Source: DASPJQ01 sp035299065 (GTDB taxonomy: Bacteria; Bacteroidota; Bacteroidia; Flavobacteriales_D; UBA2798). Taken from it: a stretch of DNA of 64,000 nt. Position 1 is the stretch's first letter, and every line of letters starts with the position of its first letter. A program made the position numbers and the translations under genes. The stretch is from assembly GCA_035299065.1 (NCBI GenBank), contig DATGXI010000073.1, positions 1-64,000 of the forward strand, read 5' to 3'. Below, in pieces: positions 62,350 through 64,000 of the stretch. The notes under the pieces were generated by a model that was given only the letters and a program-made list of their open reading frames with translations, ran no database searches and was not told the DNA's origin.

Positions 62350-62500
62350 TCACTTTTTATATTTCCTTTCCTGGTTTTTCCAGGCTTAGGTAGGAATTGG
62401 CACCTTTTCAATCTCAAATTTAAAATTTCAAATCTTAAATTTTCAGCGGTTGCCAGAGGGTCTGTGAGCCTATTCTCTCGCCTCTTCTGTATAATCAGTT
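62350..62500 (-). ncRNA. SAM-I riboswitch
   Basis: Read on the minus strand, the conserved landmarks of the S-box occur in order: agaagagg (62488-62481), the P2 arm with gcgagagaatagg, GGCAACC (62454-62448), then AAGGTGCCAATTCC (to 62393), and a P4 hairpin cctgg/ccagg at 62384-62370. P1 is short (ttata with tataa). S-adenosylmethionine binding closes P1 and represses the downstream genes. metX-hom downstream is a classic target. No hairpin plus T-run terminator follows before the leader frame, so the output is probably translational or Rho-dependent. Confidence 0.92.
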
Positions 62501-62526
62501 ACTCTTACATAACCGAAAGACAAGCA

Positions 62527-62534
62527 CAAAAGTA
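62527..62534 (-). promoter_or_regulatory. candidate -7 box of the riboswitch transcript
   Basis: TACTTTTG on the minus strand matches TAnnTTTG and lies about 30 bases upstream of the first riboswitch helix. No strong -33 match is visible. Confidence 0.4.
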
Positions 62535-62643
62535 GCCCTTTTTTAAATTGATCGTGAAAAAATTTGCAGATTTTGAATAATTAGGTTGATTTACAGCTTG
62601 TTGTGATGGTTTGCCGATCCTTGCACGATTTAGAGCTAAACCA

Positions 62644-64000
62644 TTAATTAACCGCCAACGCTTTTTTAAATTCACGTGGCCCTTCACACATGCTTAAACT
62701 TTCCCTGTAAACCTCAGTATCGCTATACGTGTTAAGGAATAAATTAATGTAGCGGTTGTTGCTGTGTGTTGATTTAAGGTAGTTGGCTTCACGGTAGTTT
62801 TCTTTGTATTGCAAACAGACCTGCATCATTAAACAACACGTGGCTTTTACTTCACGGTCGGTAGCTTTATCAAACACCGATTTATACGCTTTAAATGCGC
62901 TTTTACAGGCAAAAAAATCATCGCCAAATTCCTTCCAGTAACCATACCCATAGGACTCCCAGGAATTGCGCGAAACAACCCAGGAATTGCCATGCGTGGT
63001 CATGTTAAACAGGGCATGTGCCAATGCCAATTGTGCCTGCAGTCCCTTTTTACCCCCACGCTTCACCAACCTGGCCAGTTTGGCTGCCTTTAAAGCAAAT
63101 GTGTATTTGTTGTAGCGTACCGAATCAAATGCGGTGTGCCGGTGACTGTGGTCAAACTCGGCATGAAACGGATTTGCATCCATGTACTGGTTGTAATCAT
63201 TCCACTCGTTTTTATTGTCTTTCCAAAAAATAGCTGGCACAGGTTTAAGGACTACCACTGCTTTTTCCCAGGCTTGCTCACGCAAATACAATGAACCTGT
63301 CCATTCACGCAACGAGTTCATCTTTTTTTTGTCAGCTATAAATTTTGCCAGCAAAAATTCTTCAAACCCGGTTCGTTCTTTTTTCGCCAGTAAGTGCATA
63401 ATTGAATCGGCTGTTGTGGTGTTGCCATGTTCGGTTAAATAGGTAATCCAGCTTGAAGAAAACGAATCGTGGTACGCGCGTGATGAATAATCATATACCA
63501 GGTTTTCCAAATGAGATACCAGCAATGCCGCCCTGTGAAGTTTTTTACTTTTACGCAGGCAATTTGCGGTATACATAACCAACCTTTCTTTCAGGCGTGC
63601 TCTTTCTTTAATGTGTGATTGATCAAGTTGTTTGTACAGTTCAATGAAATCGGCCTCACTGCTTGAGCCAAAGTTACCACGTGCACTGGTTTCAATTAAA
63701 AAACGTGTGAGCTGGTATTGCTCACCATAGGTTGTACCACTGTCAAACGTACTCTGGTTAAGGTATTTTCGTGCCATGGTATAATTCCCTCTTGTAAAAG
63801 CCAGGTGTGCAGCTGCAAGGCGCCAAAAACGCTTGTGCTTTACTTTATCACTTTGCAGGGCTTTGTATAAAAATGCCTGGAATTTACGCGCGTATTCCAT
63901 GTCATGCAAACGTGCGGTATCATACATCCACGGCTGATAATCTACACTTTCAGGTATGTTCAATGCCCTTACCGAGGCGCTAAACCCGGTTATGGGTTTT
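62644..64000 (-). CDS. large helical-repeat protein, 5' part cut by window edge
   Basis: The frame stays open to the right edge (KPITGFSASVRALNIPESV precedes the first possible TTG), so the N-terminus is missing and at least 450 residues are visible. The body is rich in helices with Tyr, Ala and Lys: AAAHLAFTRGNYTMARKYLN and YRAALLVSHLE-like segments. They read as degenerate TPR-type repeats. Near the end CCLMMQVCLQYKENYREANY is followed by a final EGPREFKKAL. No enzyme motif. Its location relative to a membrane cannot be judged without the start. Downstream lie the promoter and riboswitch of metX. Confidence 0.6.
   Translation of the reverse strand, partial: KPITGFSASVRALNIPESVDYQPWMYDTARLHDMEYARKFQAFLYKALQSDKVKHKRFWRLAAAHLAFTRGNYTMARKYLNQSTFDSGTTYGEQYQLTRFLIETSARGNFGSSSEADFIELYKQLDQSHIKERARLKERLVMYTANCLRKSKKLHRAALLVSHLENLVYDYSSRAYHDSFSSSWITYLTEHGNTTTADSIMHLLAKKERTGFEEFLLAKFIADKKKMNSLREWTGSLYLREQAWEKAVVVLKPVPAIFWKDNKNEWNDYNQYMDANPFHAEFDHSHRHTAFDSVRYNKYTFALKAAKLARLVKRGGKKGLQAQLALAHALFNMTTHGNSWVVSRNSWESYGYGYWKEFGDDFFACKSAFKAYKSVFDKATDREVKATCCLMMQVCLQYKENYREANYLKSTHSNNRYINLFLNTYSDTEVYRESLSMCEGPREFKKALAVN

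Noticed and set aside
1..64000. tRNA, rRNA, insertion sequences, prophage
   Set aside because: No cloverleaf, rRNA, transposase or phage structural pattern was seen on either strand.

Overview
The window is chromosomal DNA from a member of the Bacteroidota, probably a gliding or T9SS-bearing environmental lineage. Four things point there. Eight proteins end in the type A C-terminal sorting domain of the type IX secretion system (T9SS). A GldF-GldG fusion is present. Signal peptides mostly end in AQ. Several genes have the Bacteroidota -7 promoter box TAnnTTTG, sometimes only a few bases before the start codon. No tRNA, rRNA, CRISPR array, insertion sequence or prophage was recognised.

Layout. 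1-3.7 kb: 5' end of ssb, a small lipoprotein, an Imm22-like protein, a TPR protein and two SRPBCC proteins. 3.7-17.5 kb: secreted T9SS cargo, a 7TM-DISM sensor that stops where a phosphatase domain would start, a TPR-SpoIIE sensor, a membrane-anchored PEBP protein, a secreted PEP-synthase-like protein and an LpxR-type lipid A deacylase. 17.6-23.5 kb: a GT87 membrane glycosyltransferase, a three-gene metal operon (HYC_CC_PP protein, TonB-dependent receptor, HMA protein) and nfu. 23.5-29 kb: DUF4340 plus gldFG, and a GH3-like adenylase. 29-32.8 kb: two tandem T9SS cargo proteins with an N-terminal four-cysteine module, a 52-residue lipoprotein and a NicO-like membrane protein. 32.8-35.7 kb: holB and two small genes, bracketed by inverted copies of an intergenic repeat. 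35.7-43 kb: a giant SprB-repeat T9SS protein and a propeller-SpoIIE sensor. 43-52 kb: a split YgaP module (DUF2892 plus rhodanese), many small secreted proteins, an asparagine-core coiled-coil protein, an erythromycin-esterase homologue and AlkC. 52-59 kb: three tandem FG-GAP T9SS proteins with a conserved 80-residue leader, then an ABC ATPase/membrane protein pair. 59-62.5 kb: metX-hom behind a SAM-I riboswitch. 62.6 kb to the end: a truncated large secreted protein.

The most interesting feature is the leader of metX-hom. A SAM-I riboswitch is followed, a few bases after its last helix, by a 47-codon open frame ending in a cysteine cluster (CCYMCCCIL). Two hairpins then sit just before the metX start. 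This suggests combined sensing of SAM and of cysteine supply. Other good leads are the inverted intergenic repeat whose central palindrome differs while its flanks are conserved, the 14-heptad IxxNQxx coiled coil, and two families of T9SS cargo with long conserved sequence in front of the export signal.

Gene packing is tight. Several convergent pairs overlap at their stop codons, and two tandem pairs overlap by ATGA. All calls are from reading sequence and translations; no database search was run.
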